Shown: positions 36,051 through 47,475 of the stretch, piece after piece | Layout: each line of letters opens with the position of its first letter | Numbering within the stretch: the first letter of the stretch is position 1 | Assembly (NCBI RefSeq): GCF_012273895.1 | Contig: NC_052116.1 | Span: 7,316,001-7,380,000 of the forward strand | Source of the DNA: Zerene cesonia | Taxonomy: Eukaryota > Arthropoda > Insecta > Lepidoptera > Pieridae | DNA length: 64,000 nucleotides | Reading direction: 5' to 3' | Position numbers and translations under genes: made by a program | Notes under the pieces: model-generated | Told to the model about the DNA's origin: nothing | Databases searched by the model: none | What the model saw: only the letters and a program-made list of their open reading frames with translations

Positions 36051-37378
36051 ACGCTTTTTCGAGACGGATTTATTATTTAAGAAAATATAATTAAAGATAG
36101 ACATGCAAATCAAACGGATATGACATAATTTATCAAGGTAAAAAATTAATTCACAATTAATACGAACAGTATCAATGAGTTAGACGTAAACAATTAAAAA
36201 TGTTCGTCATATAACAACAAAAAAACTGTTGATATGTACCTAATAATATGAATATCATTATCATGGAAACATGGAGCTTTTAACGATGATTAAGTTGTTT
36301 TAATAATCAAATTCTGCATTCCAGATAAGCACTTTTAAATTAATTATAGTTTCAAAAGGCCATTTCTCGTATGTGATTTATTTTTTCCAGGTCAAAAGTG
36401 CTGGCAATACTACCATGTTAAAGAGCGTTGTTGACGAAATCAATCAACCTATGTTAATGTATTTGATCAACAGATCAATTCAATTCGGTCATGTAATACA
36501 TAAATACATGGTGAACCTACGTCAGCCTGTTTAGAAAGTAATCTACCGTTTCACCAGATTCCCTCAAACCCTAGCCGTAAAAAGTGTGAATCAAACCAGT
36601 TCTTGTCACATGACTCAGAGAGACCCAACACTTTTTTTTAATGATTACAGTTTTACCACAGATAACATAGTTCTATGTTTTATGTGCTATGCAGTGTTGT
36701 AAAGGTAGTATAATCTTTTATAATCTGTTTGTTAGAATAAAAATTTGCCATGTAAATAAAATAGCCCGTATATTTTTGGTGTAGACACAAATATATAAAT
36801 AGGTGCTATGTTTTATTATCTATTTAGAGATCGGTTTACCGTTTATGGGTGGATTAGTGCTGCGGTTTAGAATAAATTTATTGTCTGTAAGTGTAAACGA
36901 AACAAGGTCACCTTACACCCGGTTAAAAACCGTGTTGACATGTTTTGTTAAATTATATATATATAAATATAATACATGTCTAGTTTTCCTTATTTATGAG
37001 CTGAGGCTTGGCGAGGAAATCGCATTTCCGTCTGTTTTAAGGTAAATGTAAAAGTTAAGTGCCTACTGGAAACTGTTTCTATTATAATTTAGTACATGCT
37101 AGCCTACACTTGTCTATTTATAAGTTTATATAATAAACCACATCCTGTAGGTACTAGTGATGAGAATAAAATATGTTCCCAGTGTTTGTTAGCCAAACTT
37201 ATCCCAACGATCAACCTTTCTCATCTTTTCTTTTTAAATTATAATTTATTTTGATCATAACTTGATCTTCTTATTACCGATCTCGTTTTTTGCGACTTGA
37301 ATAATTAACGTTTAAGGTACTATATTGATAAATACAATTGATTTTTATCTCCTATAAGCTTATGCTTATTTAGTCGGC

Positions 37379-37422
37379 ATTAAACCAGTATAATGTTCAG
37401 CTGAACATAATATTGGTTTAAT
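37379..37422. repeat. Near-perfect 44-bp loop-less palindrome
   Basis: ATTAAACCAGTATAATGTTC leads to the centre TTCAGCTGAA, and the right arm ATAATATTGGTTTAAT closes the symmetry. 20 of 22 positions pair and there is no loop. Confidence 0.85.
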
Positions 37423-37633
37423 ATCGAAAAATACCATATTTTCCTAAAATCTGGCCAGTGGTTTTTACGTGAATGACACGCACACAAATATACAAATATA
37501 AATAAAATCCTAACTATTGATTCGGGGTCTACAAAATATCTAAACATCATAGTAATTACTTAAATAAATATTATACTATACGTGGAAAAGTAGTATATAG
37601 ATAATAAGTTCCTGTTTAATTATCTATATAAGT

Positions 37634-37877
37634 ACTAGTTTTCCGGATTCCCCCGCCTATTAAACGAAAAGACACTCCCAAAGCTTTTCCTACTTAGATC
37701 CGTTGCCGTGATAAAAACTGTCCTATGTTCTTTTTTGGTTCTCAAAGTCTGTCGGATCCAAATTTCATCCGAATCCATTTTGTAGATTAGGCGTACCATA
37801 AACCTAATCTAGTCTCTGACAGAAAATCTAATCATAACAAACAGCAATTTTCACATTTAGAATACATTGGTAGGGAT
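37634..37877 (+). repeat. Short interspersed repeat, family B, degenerate
   Basis: ACTAGTTTTCCGGATTCCCC, ATAAAAACTGTCCTATGTTC, CAAATTTCATCCGAATCCAT and ATTGGTAGGGATAG occur in family B order. The GACA run is lost and the 3' part is rearranged. Confidence 0.6.
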
Positions 37878-38418
37878 AGATTTACTACGTACTTAAATCG
37901 ATGTATATGAACAGTATACACCAATAATAATTAATTACAAACAACTTTCTTCATACTAATTTAGTAGTTTCCTAAAATAGATAATGAATAAATTTACCGG
38001 TTCATAAAACCATGCTTAATTTACGCGATGCTTTTTACAATGTATTCTTAATTAGCTATCTTACAACAACACTCAGCTATTTGCTAGCTTTATTGCATAA
38101 CACATAAGCCCTATACTGCGTCAGTAAATATAATAACGTGTTCATAATAAGTATTATATACAGTAACAGTACAAACATCAGTCACATGACTCGATAAATC
38201 AAAAGTTTAACACCGCGGATTATCATGCTAATTGTTATTAATACAATTAGATTCATTAAATGCAAATTATTTGCTGTTTACGACGGAATTCATTAGATTA
38301 AGTCAACAATGTTATAATCATGGAGGTGCTTTATTTGATTGCAATCTGTATAACACCGAGAATGCCTCCATGAGGAGGGAAAAAATAGCCTGCAAAGCGT
38401 CGTGGTCACTTCACCAGA

Positions 38419-38766
38419 TTTTTTTTTTTTTATGTCATAGTCGGCAATGGAGCTGGTGGGTCACCTGATGGTATGCGCTACCACCGCCCATGAACATTTG
38501 GAGAGGTGTAAGGTCAATTGCAAACCTTTCGCCCCTACAAATGGATTGCCGACTTTAATTGGGAAGGGATGAGGAAAGGATTGATGAAAGGAATAATGGA
38601 AAGGACTGGGAAGGGTAAGGAAAAGGATATAGGCCTCCGGCTCCCCCACTCACCGTACGAAACACAATAGCAAGCTAATATTTCACGCCGGTTTTCTGTG
38701 GGGGTGTGGTACTTCCCCGGTGCGAGCTGGCCCAATTCGTGCCGAAGCGTGCTCGACTCCCACAAT
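38419..38766 (+). repeat. Repeat family G, most complete copy
   Basis: After a T-run it reads TGTCATAGTCGGCAATGGAG, CTGGTGGGTCACCTGATGGT, then ATGGATTGCCGACTTTAATT, GAGGCCTATATCC inverted (GGATATAGGCCTCC), CACTCACCGTACGAAACAC, GGTACTTCCCCGGTGCGAGC and GAAGCGTGCTCGACTCCCAC. The other seven fragments in the window align to parts of it. It encodes no protein; the reverse-strand frames of 62-76 codons in it are accidental. It is a very abundant lepidopteran repeat whose class I cannot settle (SINE or small DNA element). Confidence 0.8.
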
Positions 38767-40190
38767 AAAGAAATTGATCACGAAATTGTGCTATGGCTCT
38801 AATGAAAACGCTTACGACACGTTGTAGCAATGAAGAAATGCCATGATGCATTCTGGCTTCTCATTACTTGTTTTACCATAACACTACAGTCGTTGGACAG
38901 ACCTTTATTACTTGAAATAATTAAAAATTGTCGTACAAAAAATACATTTCATGTCTCATTGTTTGGTTCATAATAAAACGTTTAAGTATTAATATGGGGC
39001 TAGTTTTTTGTTACCTAAACTTGCAATGTATTGTAATTATTTTGTCAGATATTTGTTTTTTTTGCTACTTAGGTACTTGATTTAAAAGAAGGTAAATATG
39101 TAACAGTGTATTCATTCAACTGTATAATATTTATTATATTGTATTTCTTATTATTTTATGTTAATTATTTTTACTTGCTTCTTTTCTTGTCCTTTTATTT
39201 ATTTTCAATCATACAACTCCACAACGTACTGAAACATAATAAAAGAATTTCCCCAAATTGCCAAAGAGAAGTCGGAAGAAGATAATGTTTTTTTTTATAT
39301 ATACATATAATCTACACCATACAATATTCTTGGAATTTATAATTTGTATCTCATTTAAAGGCAAATTATTGTTATACATATATTGTACGACAAGTCACTC
39401 ATTTCATTAAGCAATCATTTTTACAATTTATCTTTAATAAGTCTTATTATTGTAATGCATGTGTATAGAAAAAAAATTCAAAATATTGCAATGCTTAGTT
39501 TAAATGTAATACGTTCAATTAAAAATTCTATACGAAAAAGAAATGTCACGACAAAGGTATCTGGAAGCGAAGTTGATTAATTAAGAAAAATAATCAGTTA
39601 CATTGTTCATAGATATAACTGTTATAGCAGTTTTATTCAAAGACTTTAGACAATACCGATAACATATAGTGCAGGATTAACAAAGCATTGTATTATCGGT
39701 ATCTTATGATATACAGACCGAAATATTTGCATAAAACTTGATGCAACAATAAATATTATTGCAGCAAATAAGTACATGGAAGTAAACCTTATTTACCTAC
39801 ATATGTTGTAAATGATACGTTTTGATCTATTTTTAAAATAAACATTATTGCTTTAATAACCTTAAAATGTTTCAAAGTCAATAAAACCTATGAGGTTCAG
39901 TGCACATAACATGCGAAAAACTCTGTTGTTTATTTTAATACGCCACATTGAGTTTTTATATTGTTCAATAAACTTTATAAATGAAAATATAACGTAACTT
40001 AATAAGCAAAAAAATAAAATTGTGCAATATATCGGATTGTACATATTATTGAAGATGAATGTATTACTTATACAACGACGAATCTACGGTAGGCAACAAA
40101 TACTAAATAGTGTCAAAAAAAAGCACAATATAGCTTTTATACATTTTAACATTATTCTATGATCTACAAAAAAATCTTAAATAAAAGCAA

Positions 40191-40450
40191 TGGTGGGTCA
40201 GTCCTCAGTGGTGAAAACCTCGGACTTATAATCGATATGTCGGGCCTTCGAGCCCAGGCCTTGTACTTATTATTCTGTGACCAGGCAAGCGTGCAGGAAT
40301 TAAATTGATTTTTTCAATTTATCTGCGCATGTGGATAACATAACTACTGCTCGAAACGGTATCGGAAAAACATCGTGAGGAAACCGGCATTTTCGAGAGG
40401 AGGCCTGGACCCTCATAGGAAGCCTGTGTCCCAGCAGCGAATGAATTATA
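40191..40450 (+). repeat. tRNA-derived SINE with family J body
   Basis: The head AGTGGTGAAAACCTCGGAC and GTCGGGCCTTCGAGCCCAGG resemble the A and B boxes of an RNA polymerase III promoter in a tRNA-derived SINE. The body GATAACATAACTACTGCTCG, AACATCGTGAGGAAACCGGC and GAAGCCTGTGTCCCAGCAGC is shared with abundant lepidopteran elements. It ends AATTATATAAAATGGGTTG. Not a functional tRNA, as the arms do not pair. Confidence 0.65.
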
Positions 40451-42104
40451 TAAAATGGGTTGTTTGTTTAAATTTATTTATTTTAACATTGTTGATTTTA
40501 ATGATTCACGTGCGACTGTAACGTCTGTACGATACCTTCTATATCTCCGAAGATATAAAAATTAACAAAAAAACAGCAATGAGTGGTCACTGAAATAATC
40601 AATACGGTTATCCGTTTTATTATTAGAACTAAGGAACTCTAAATATTCTGTTACATAAAAGATAAAACAGAATTTGGTAAGGTATAAATATTTAAGTGCT
40701 AATAAATTATTAGGGTCAAACTATACCCTTGCATTGCACTCGTAACTGGTTGACCCAGCTACGAAACTTGCGACATGTGTTAAATAATAATGATAAACCA
40801 AAATACCAGGGGTCATGTCTGGAGACATATATAGACATGTAAATTATTAAATATCATCTCATTTATTCAATCCACGCAAAAATTATAAAAGTCGCAAATG
40901 TTTGCTGACTTCACTGCTCATTATAGGCTTTTTATATTCCGTTTAGTCCTTTTAAATATTTTATGGGTTTTCGAAAGCTATATATGAGAACTTCACGTTT
41001 TGACGATAGATACTTAGGTACAATAACATGCCATAAAGTATTCGTAGAGTGCCGCCAGCTTATCTTTGATATGGCGAAAAATTGAACTAAAGGTGTTGTT
41101 GACTACATCAAGTGCTCTGTGTTTTAATTGTTAAATATTCCAAAAGTTATTAAAGTGATGCCCGGAATATTATTTGTAAAAGTTACACTGAAGCGACCGT
41201 GACCTGGGACGACACACGTCATTTCAGGGATAAGTTGGTGGCACTGTAGATAGAGGTTTATACAAATTGTTTTGATATTAAATAAAACATGAATGAAGAA
41301 ATGCCCGAATAACGTCTAAAACAAGAAGTTATGCATTTAAATTTTTAAATTAAACATTCAATCTGTACAACAAAATCTATTCGCAAAGTTCTTGAAGTCG
41401 TAGTTCCCTAACATTATGTACGTAATATCATCTGGAGGAATCTATGTATTAAAAACATAATATAAGAAACACTAGTTTTTTTTACATTTAATAGATCCTT
41501 TATATACTTCAACTTTAAAGACGAGAGACGTAGTAGGTAAGGTATTATTCTACCTACTAAATGTGGATCGTACTTCGATTTATTTATACGCGTCGTATGT
41601 ACTTGAGAACAGAGAATTATCCACGTTGGTGCATCTTCATAGGGACTACACAACTGTGCTGAAGATATAAAATAAGAATGCACTAGTTTATATATTTACA
41701 AATAATCACAGCCTGAAATTTCAAGGGTCACTAATTATTACCTTTTGCAGTTTGAGGAGTAGTGTGGACCCCTCTCCTCTTAGGAGCGCGCGAATGATAA
41801 CAGTATCATGCCATATGAGAGTTACCTACAAAGATATTTTATCTAATATATTTGTCAGTACTACCGTTTGTGATGCTGGCACGGAACGGAATTAAACTTT
41901 CTTTTGCAAGAACTGGTTAATTTGTTTGTAAAACGTCTCCCTAATGTTTATGTATACTACTTTCTATTATATACGGATATGTGGATAGGACAATTATGTT
42001 TCTAGCTCGTACGATTAATTAAATTGTCACGTGGGTACTTGTCATTTTCACACATACGAAGGCCAATTTATATCATATATCGTATGATTTAGATTGAGGT
42101 TTTT

Positions 42105-42206
42105 GAAGTCATGCTCGGCTAAGGAGCTGGTAGGTCGCCTGATAGTAAACACTACCGCCGCTCATCAACATTTACTAAGGCGTAAGGCCAATGGCTATAT
42201 GAAGTG
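42105..42206 (+). repeat. Repeat family G, head fragment
   Basis: GAAGTCATGCTCGGCTAAGG, AGCTGGTAGGTCGCCTGATA and ACTACCGCCGCTCATCAACA match the first 100 bp of the copy at 38419. Confidence 0.65.
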
Positions 42207-42393
42207 TTATAATTGCTGTATCATTACAACAGACTACTTAATAAGTGAAATGTTTAGAAAAACTGTTTATCTATGTTGTTTTGCTCTATCGACTCATTCA
42301 GTATATATGCTCTGAAAAATAACGCAGTGAGAGCAGAATTATTCCCTATTGCTAATTTTGATAATTTATAGATAGATAACGGCTGCTTTAAGT

Positions 42394-42604
42394 GTGCGTT
42401 GGGGCACACAGGTCTTAGAGTGGAGACCACGGCTCGGTAAACGTAGCGTAGGACGTCCTGCTACTAGGTGGAGTGACGACATTCGTAGGGTTGCTGGTCA
42501 CAATTGGCAACAAAGAGCCAACGACCGGGCTCAGTGGCGTGCCATGCGAGAGGCCTATGTCCAGCAGTGGACATCAAAAGGCTGATAATGATGATGATGA
42601 TGAA
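42394..42604 (+). pseudogene. 3' end of a non-LTR retrotransposon (reverse-transcriptase C-terminus) with TGA-repeat tail
   Basis: The frame to the stop at 42583-42585 encodes about 63 residues including GKRSVGRPATRWSDDIRRVA, then W...RA.DR.QWRAMREAY and VQQWTS. This is the typical C-terminal region of lepidopteran non-LTR endonuclease/reverse-transcriptase polyproteins. It is followed at once by (TGA)n, a common tail of such elements. Everything upstream (endonuclease, RT core) is missing, so it is a 5'-truncated dead insertion. I recognise the pattern but do not assign the clade. Confidence 0.8.
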
Positions 42605-42814
42605 GTGTGCGTTGAAATGTTAGAACGGCTTCTTTCCTTATCTCAAAGAGACAATACGAAAGAATTTTACATATTACGCTTATATATTTACGCCTACGCA
42701 AGTGTGGTGATTTGGCGAGTCATTTTTATTTACATAGATAAATGGCAAGAAATCATTGTTATTGTTAAGCCAGTTTAAACGATAACAACAATTACATTAT
42801 TTTTATCAAAAAAC

Positions 42815-42983
42815 TAAACCGACTTCGAATTGTTAGAACTACACACAATTTAAAAGGACGCATCGGTTGTCAAAAAAATAAGAATCATCAAAATCGGTTC
42901 ACCCAGTCAAAAGTGCTGAGGTAACAACCCAAAAAAATATATCGATATAAGAATGCCCTTTTTTGAAGTTGATTGAAAAATAC
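42815..42983 (+). repeat. Repeat family H, clearest copy
   Basis: AAACTAAACCGACTTCGAAT, AAGAATCATCAAAATCGGTT, CACCCAGTCAAAAGTGCTGA and CCCTTTTTTGAAGTTGATTG. It is bounded by CGACTTC near the start and GAAGTTG near the end, giving a weak inverted symmetry. Confidence 0.65.
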
Positions 42984-43509
42984 TAATTTTCTGTTTAACA
43001 TGCCACCAATCTGCAAACTCTGGGGCATAAATTTGAATTCTTCACACATACTATGTCTTAGTCGTAACTTCCGTTCCACTAAGAAGTTGCATTATAAAGG
43101 TAGATAATTTAAATTATGCAGCTTGTGATAAGAAACAAAGCAGAAGCGAACTGATTGTGTCACAACTGCTACAGACTATTATGATGTTATCTATAATGAT
43201 ATTGTAATGATGGGATTTTAATGTCTAGACTTGCGGAAATTACTTAGGTTCAGTATATTAGTTATTTGATTGACAAACTGCATAAAGAATGCCATTTTTA
43301 TCCAAATTCTAAAAACGAATAGGAGAAGGTTCTCTATGCGTCTGTATCTACTTTTTTTTAGACCACATTTTCGGAAATATTTATGTAGATCGAAAGAGTA
43401 TAGAGATGGAGATGATCCCGTAATCATCAAGTCAGGATCTGATGATTGAAACTTGGAAAATCAACTAATTCACAGTGTTAAACATGACACAGAGATAATT
43501 TTTTGCATG

Positions 43510-43592
43510 TCATGCAGACCTAACGCCTCTATGGATTGCCGACTTTAAATCGGAATGGGATTAAGAAAGGATTGACGAGAGGAATAAAGGAA
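43510..43592 (+). repeat. Repeat family G, middle fragment
   Basis: GCAGACCTAACGCCTCTATG, GATTGCCGACTTTAAATCGG and AGGATTGACGAGAGGAATAA. It stops abruptly at the edge of the next repeat, as if broken by that insertion. Confidence 0.65.
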
Positions 43593-43597
43593 ATCTA

Positions 43598-43818
43598 TTC
43601 ATCTTCATCTATCTAAATATAACTCAAGTTGACTGACTGACATAGTGATCTATCAACGCACATCCCAAGCTGCACGGATCGACCTGAAATGCCAGATACA
43701 TAGATGTAAGAAAGGATTTCGAGAAATTCTACCCCCAAGGGGATTAAATGGGGGATGAAAGTTTTGTAGCATGAAAATTTATTAAGACCGCGCGGGCGAA
43801 GCTGCGGGCAACAACTAG
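43598..43818 (-). repeat. Short interspersed repeat, family F, reverse orientation
   Basis: TTGACTGACTGACATAGTGA, TCTATCAACGCACATCCCAA, ACCCCCAAGGGGATTAAATG and GCGGGCGAAGCTGCGGGCAA then CAACTAGTA. In reverse this gives the usual TAGTTG.TGCCCGCAGCTTCGCCCGC head. It abuts a family G fragment at 43592. Confidence 0.7.
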
Positions 43819-44888
43819 TACCTGCGTAAGAAGGAAAAATGAAAACATATCATAGATTGGAAATAAGATTAATTCGCTATGTTAGATAACCCGATGTTTC
43901 AGACACTCACAATGATTTGTGGCCAAGGGCAGACAAAGATTTAACGTGATTGACTTTATAGATTAAACCATATCGTACAGAGCCTAGAGCCTAGAGAATA
44001 TTTGGATGTACACTATATTTTTTATGTTAATTTGAAAACTGATGTCATGTGTTTACTATTGCAAGAAAGCGTGTATATCCACGCTATTATAACTTATCAC
44101 ATAAATTAGTATAGCTAGGTGCTAAGGTTACAAGATCATGACTTAAATCACCACGCCATGGCCTTAAACTTAAACCAAGTCATAGTGCATTCAATTATGA
44201 CGAAGGTTTGTAGATTTTATTGCCTATACATATTTTGTACAATATTAATTACCGTCTTGTCTTCTAAGACTATTGAAGATCAAACCCCATATAATAAAAA
44301 TTTGTTAGAAAGCTGCACTTAATGACATAGGCTATATATGTAACACGGGTGAAACCAGTCCGAAAAAGTACCTAACCTTTAATATTTAAACAATCTAAAA
44401 CATTTAATAAAAATATTAATTAAATCATCTGCACCATTATATCAAAGAATAAAGCGATCATCAAATTAAGATTAAGTAAGCGGCAAGACAAAGGAACGAG
44501 GAAACTGGTAAACGAGATAAAACCTACAATGAATAATAAAAAATTATAACTTAGTAATTCTTTTTATTAATGGAAAAGCGTCGGAAAAAAATAATTCATT
44601 TTCCGCCCAGTCTGGCTGAGTGATTCATTCATGATTGCAACTTCTATTGTAATAACTAATTATGATATAAATTTGATTATAAAAACGTTTATTTACTCAC
44701 AGGAAATTAGTACATACATTTTGGAAGTAATTCCTAGTCAATGCGTGGTATTCACAAAGTCCCGGTCTACTTCTTTCTGCTTTTGTTTTGTAATACGATT
44801 GTAGTATTTCTTTACATTTACCTCATGTATGAATTATCGTATTCATACATTAATAATGTGGAATGAAATTTGGTACACAGACAGTTTA

Positions 44889-45104
44889 TTAGTCTGTATG
44901 TTCTAACAATTGCTGGGGAAGTGAGGGGGTAAATGCTGCAGTAAATTGTTCGAGGTTTTCTAATTGCGTATGTCTCAATAAGGGCATCCCAAAAGATTCG
45001 AACTCAAAAGGGATCTTAAGGTTTTTGTTCAAAAACTTATCAAGTGAAGCACTGGAAGGCGGTGGATGGAATTCGTAATCTTTGAGAGCTCGTAAACCTG
45101 TCAA
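44889..45104 (-). other. Unidentified 71-codon coding-like stretch
   Basis: The minus-strand frame reads ALKDYEFHPPPSSASLDKFL, then NKNLKIPFEFESFGMPLLRH and FTAAFTPSLPQQLLEHTD before a stop. Its composition (balanced polar, Pro and Leu residues, higher GC) looks more like real protein than the AT-driven frames nearby. There is no ATG at the start: a stop codon lies just upstream, so the sequence must begin at a splice acceptor (GATTGACAG at about 45099, with a poor pyrimidine tract) or be a decayed fragment. AATAAA overlaps the stop region. I do not recognise the family; it may be a terminal exon of an unknown gene or a transposon remnant. Confidence 0.3.
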
Positions 45105-45309
45105 TCACCTTATCTCATCAGTTCTATGTGATTGTCTACCACGTCATACAATGAGAATAAAAAATTACACTTCAGATACTTACGTAGATTGCAAGTGCGA
45201 CGATATTGGTTATTATTATTTATTGGTTCGACATTAATATAACTGTTGTGTTGATTCGGTTCGATCCTAATGTTGTCAAGATCAACATTCTGTTATTTTA
45301 TTTATTATG

Positions 45310-45470
45310 CAAACTTTCTGCCCTCGGCTTCGTGGTCAAAGGAAAACTCGGATACTTACCATTCCTATGTCATTTACAGGATAAAACTCATTCTACATCC
45401 TTCTTTGTAGAAACAAGATGAGACAGACAGACAGACAAAGTTAGTGTCGCATTAATAATATTAGTAGGGA
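45310..45470 (+). repeat. Short interspersed repeat, family B, degenerate
   Basis: TTTCTGCCCTCGGCTTCGTG, ATTCCTATGTCATTTACAGG, GACAGACAGACAGACAAAG and GTCGCATTAATAATATTAG match family B in order, with internal loss. Confidence 0.65.
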
Positions 45471-45514
45471 CATCCTTAACATTTACAAGAAAAATACATC
45501 TTTAGGTTTAAGAA

Positions 45515-45711
45515 GGCCTTTTTCATGTCATAGCGGGCAACTGAGCTGGTGGTTCGCCTGATGGTAAGCGGTGACCACCGTCCATGAACATTCGCAGAGT
45601 TATTGCCTCAGCGGATTCGCTACCCGCTTTTAAGGGGTAAGGGATAAAGAAAGAATTGATGATTGAAAAGAAGGAATGGACTAGAAAGGGTCAGGAAAAG
45701 GATACGGGCCT
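45515..45711 (+). repeat. Repeat family G, head variant copy
   Basis: TTCATGTCATAGCGGGCAAC, GGTGGTTCGCCTGATGGTAA, GTCCATGAACATTCGCAGAG and GGAATGGACTAGAAAGGG. Same subfamily as 27893. It ends in the left arm of a perfect hairpin. Confidence 0.75.
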
Positions 45712-45736
45712 TCTATCCGGAGGCCCGTATCCTTTT
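45696..45736. repeat. Perfect 16-bp hairpin at the end of a family G copy
   Basis: AAAAGGATACGGGCCT (45696-45711) is mirrored by AGGCCCGTATCCTTTT (45721-45736) across a 9-bp loop. The left arm is ordinary family G sequence (GGAAAAGGATAYGGGCCTCC), so the right arm is an inverted duplicate of it. Confidence 0.9.
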
Positions 45737-46474
45737 TTTCCGAAACATTGAAAAAGGCGAGTAAATTTTGTCATAAGTTGCAGATCCGACCTGAGAATAT
45801 AACAACTACAAAGTGCGCTCGTACCTGTGCCATAAACAAAAAGAAAAGTTTAAAAGAGTGAAAGCAAAATGCAGAATAAATGAACAGCCAATCGATTGAT
45901 ATAGCACAAAGTTAGTGACGTCATTCGTCCCACAAATTGTTGACGCAACGGGAGAGATCCGACCGTGCAATTGGCCAATTATACCTAGCTTTATTATGTC
46001 AATGCAATTGTTATATTCGTAGTATTGTTATGGGTAATTTATTGAGAAAATATTTAGCTGTGCGAATGTAGCATAAACCAAGTTCGTATATAACTTTTCC
46101 TGACTGCACACTGATTAACAATGTAAAAGGCTTAACATTTCCATGTCCTATCGTAAGTATCCTTCTATTTACAAGTGAGTACTACTAGTCCACTTTAAGA
46201 AAGAATTTTCCCGCCAATATGATCTGCTTCTTTAGTTGAGACAACTGAGTTTAACCTAAATTTTCTAACGAACAAATTCTTATAAAAACATCACAATAAA
46301 TTTCTGATATTTACTCTAAGAGATATCCTTAAAGTGACTTCAATTTTCATCAATTACTGACGAATACATTCAGTAATTATCTGTTAATCCCGATTTAATC
46401 GCTTTCCATTATGGTGTATCTTCATCTATTTACCATAGAGATTGAATAAATTTTACAAACATTTATACTCCTAT

Positions 46475-46670
46475 ATCACTTCACTACATAATATAAAGCA
46501 AATTCCAGCATCTGTATGTATGTATGCTTATATCTTAAAAACTACACAACGGATTTTGATGTTTTTTTGACAGGTAGAGTGATTCAAGAGGAAGATATTT
46601 ATGTATAATAAATAATATATTTTAAATTACTCCGATTAACGTATGCGAAGCTGAGGCCGGTAAGTTAGTA
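46475..46670 (-). repeat. Short interspersed repeat, family D, reverse orientation
   Basis: CACTTCACTACATAATATAA, AACTACACAACGGATTTTGA, AGAGTGATTCAAGAGGAAG and GTATGCGAAGCTGAGGCCGG. Closest relative in the window: 57680-57879. Confidence 0.7.
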
Positions 46671-46816
46671 CTTAAGAATTATAAGTTATGCGATCCATAA
46701 TCAAAACAATTTAACCGTAATATAACCTAACCTAACCTTACCCTGTAGTCAAAACAACGCTACACGTAATAACGACGTGTAATATTTATACCCAGAATTA
46801 TTCTAATATATTTTTA

Positions 46817-47012
46817 ACCAGCTGCGCCCCGCGGTTTCACCGGCGCAAGTCTGAATCCCGTAGGAATATCGGGATTAAAATCTTTGTAAAATCGATTTAC
46901 CGAATTTCATTGCAATTGGTTCAGCAGTTTTTGCGTGAAAGTGTAACATGTATCAAACATACCCAAACAACAACCATCCTCACAAACTTTCGCATTTATA
47001 ATATTAGTAGAA
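46817..47012 (+). repeat. Short interspersed repeat, family A
   Basis: AGCTGCGCCCCGCGGTTTCA, AATCCCGTAGGAATATCGGG, GAATTTCATTGCAATTGGTT and TTCGCATTTATAATATTAG. About 30 bp around the TTATTCCAGTTGTCC segment is missing. Confidence 0.8.
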
Positions 47013-47278
47013 TAGGATAGGATATTAAACTTCTATACATCCAACTTAAGCAGTTTAACTGACTGGCTCAAAGCAGACGATACGAAAGTAAATATTTAAC
47101 GATCTATTGAAACGGAGCTCGTAAAACCCAAACTATCATAACGATACTAGACTTCATTAGCCGTTAAGATTGTTAGAATGGGTATAAACATATTTATTGG
47201 TTTCTAATAGCAGTTTATCAATCAGTTCAGAATCAGTTTTGACAACACTTTCCTTATAATGATCTTTATGGAGTAGGT

Positions 47279-47475
47279 ACTAGCTGCGCGGTTTCACCCG
47301 CGTATGTCCGTATTCCGTAGGCATACGGGAATAAAAAGTTTCCTATATGTTATTCCAGTTGTCCAGCTGTCTACGTACCAAATTTCATTGCAATCGGTTC
47401 AGTAGTTTTTGTGTGAAAGACCAACAAACACACATACATCCTTACAAACTTTCGCATTTATAATATTAGTAGGAT
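47279..47475 (+). repeat. Short interspersed repeat, family A, little diverged
   Basis: ACTAGCTGCG then CGGTTTCACCCGCGTATGTC (CCCCG lost from the head), GTTATTCCAGTTGTCCAGCT, TTTCATTGCAATCGGTTCAG and an intact tail. It lies 270 bp after another family A copy in the same orientation, and is nearly identical to the copies at 4438 and 57492 through the middle. Confidence 0.8.

Noticed and set aside
38461..38765. Minus-strand frames of 62-76 codons
   Set aside because: They lie wholly inside the full-length family G repeat, on its reverse strand.
46724..46740. AACCTAACCTAACC, resembling the insect telomere repeat TTAGG on the opposite strand
   Set aside because: Fewer than three units in ordinary repeat-rich DNA; not evidence of an interstitial telomere.
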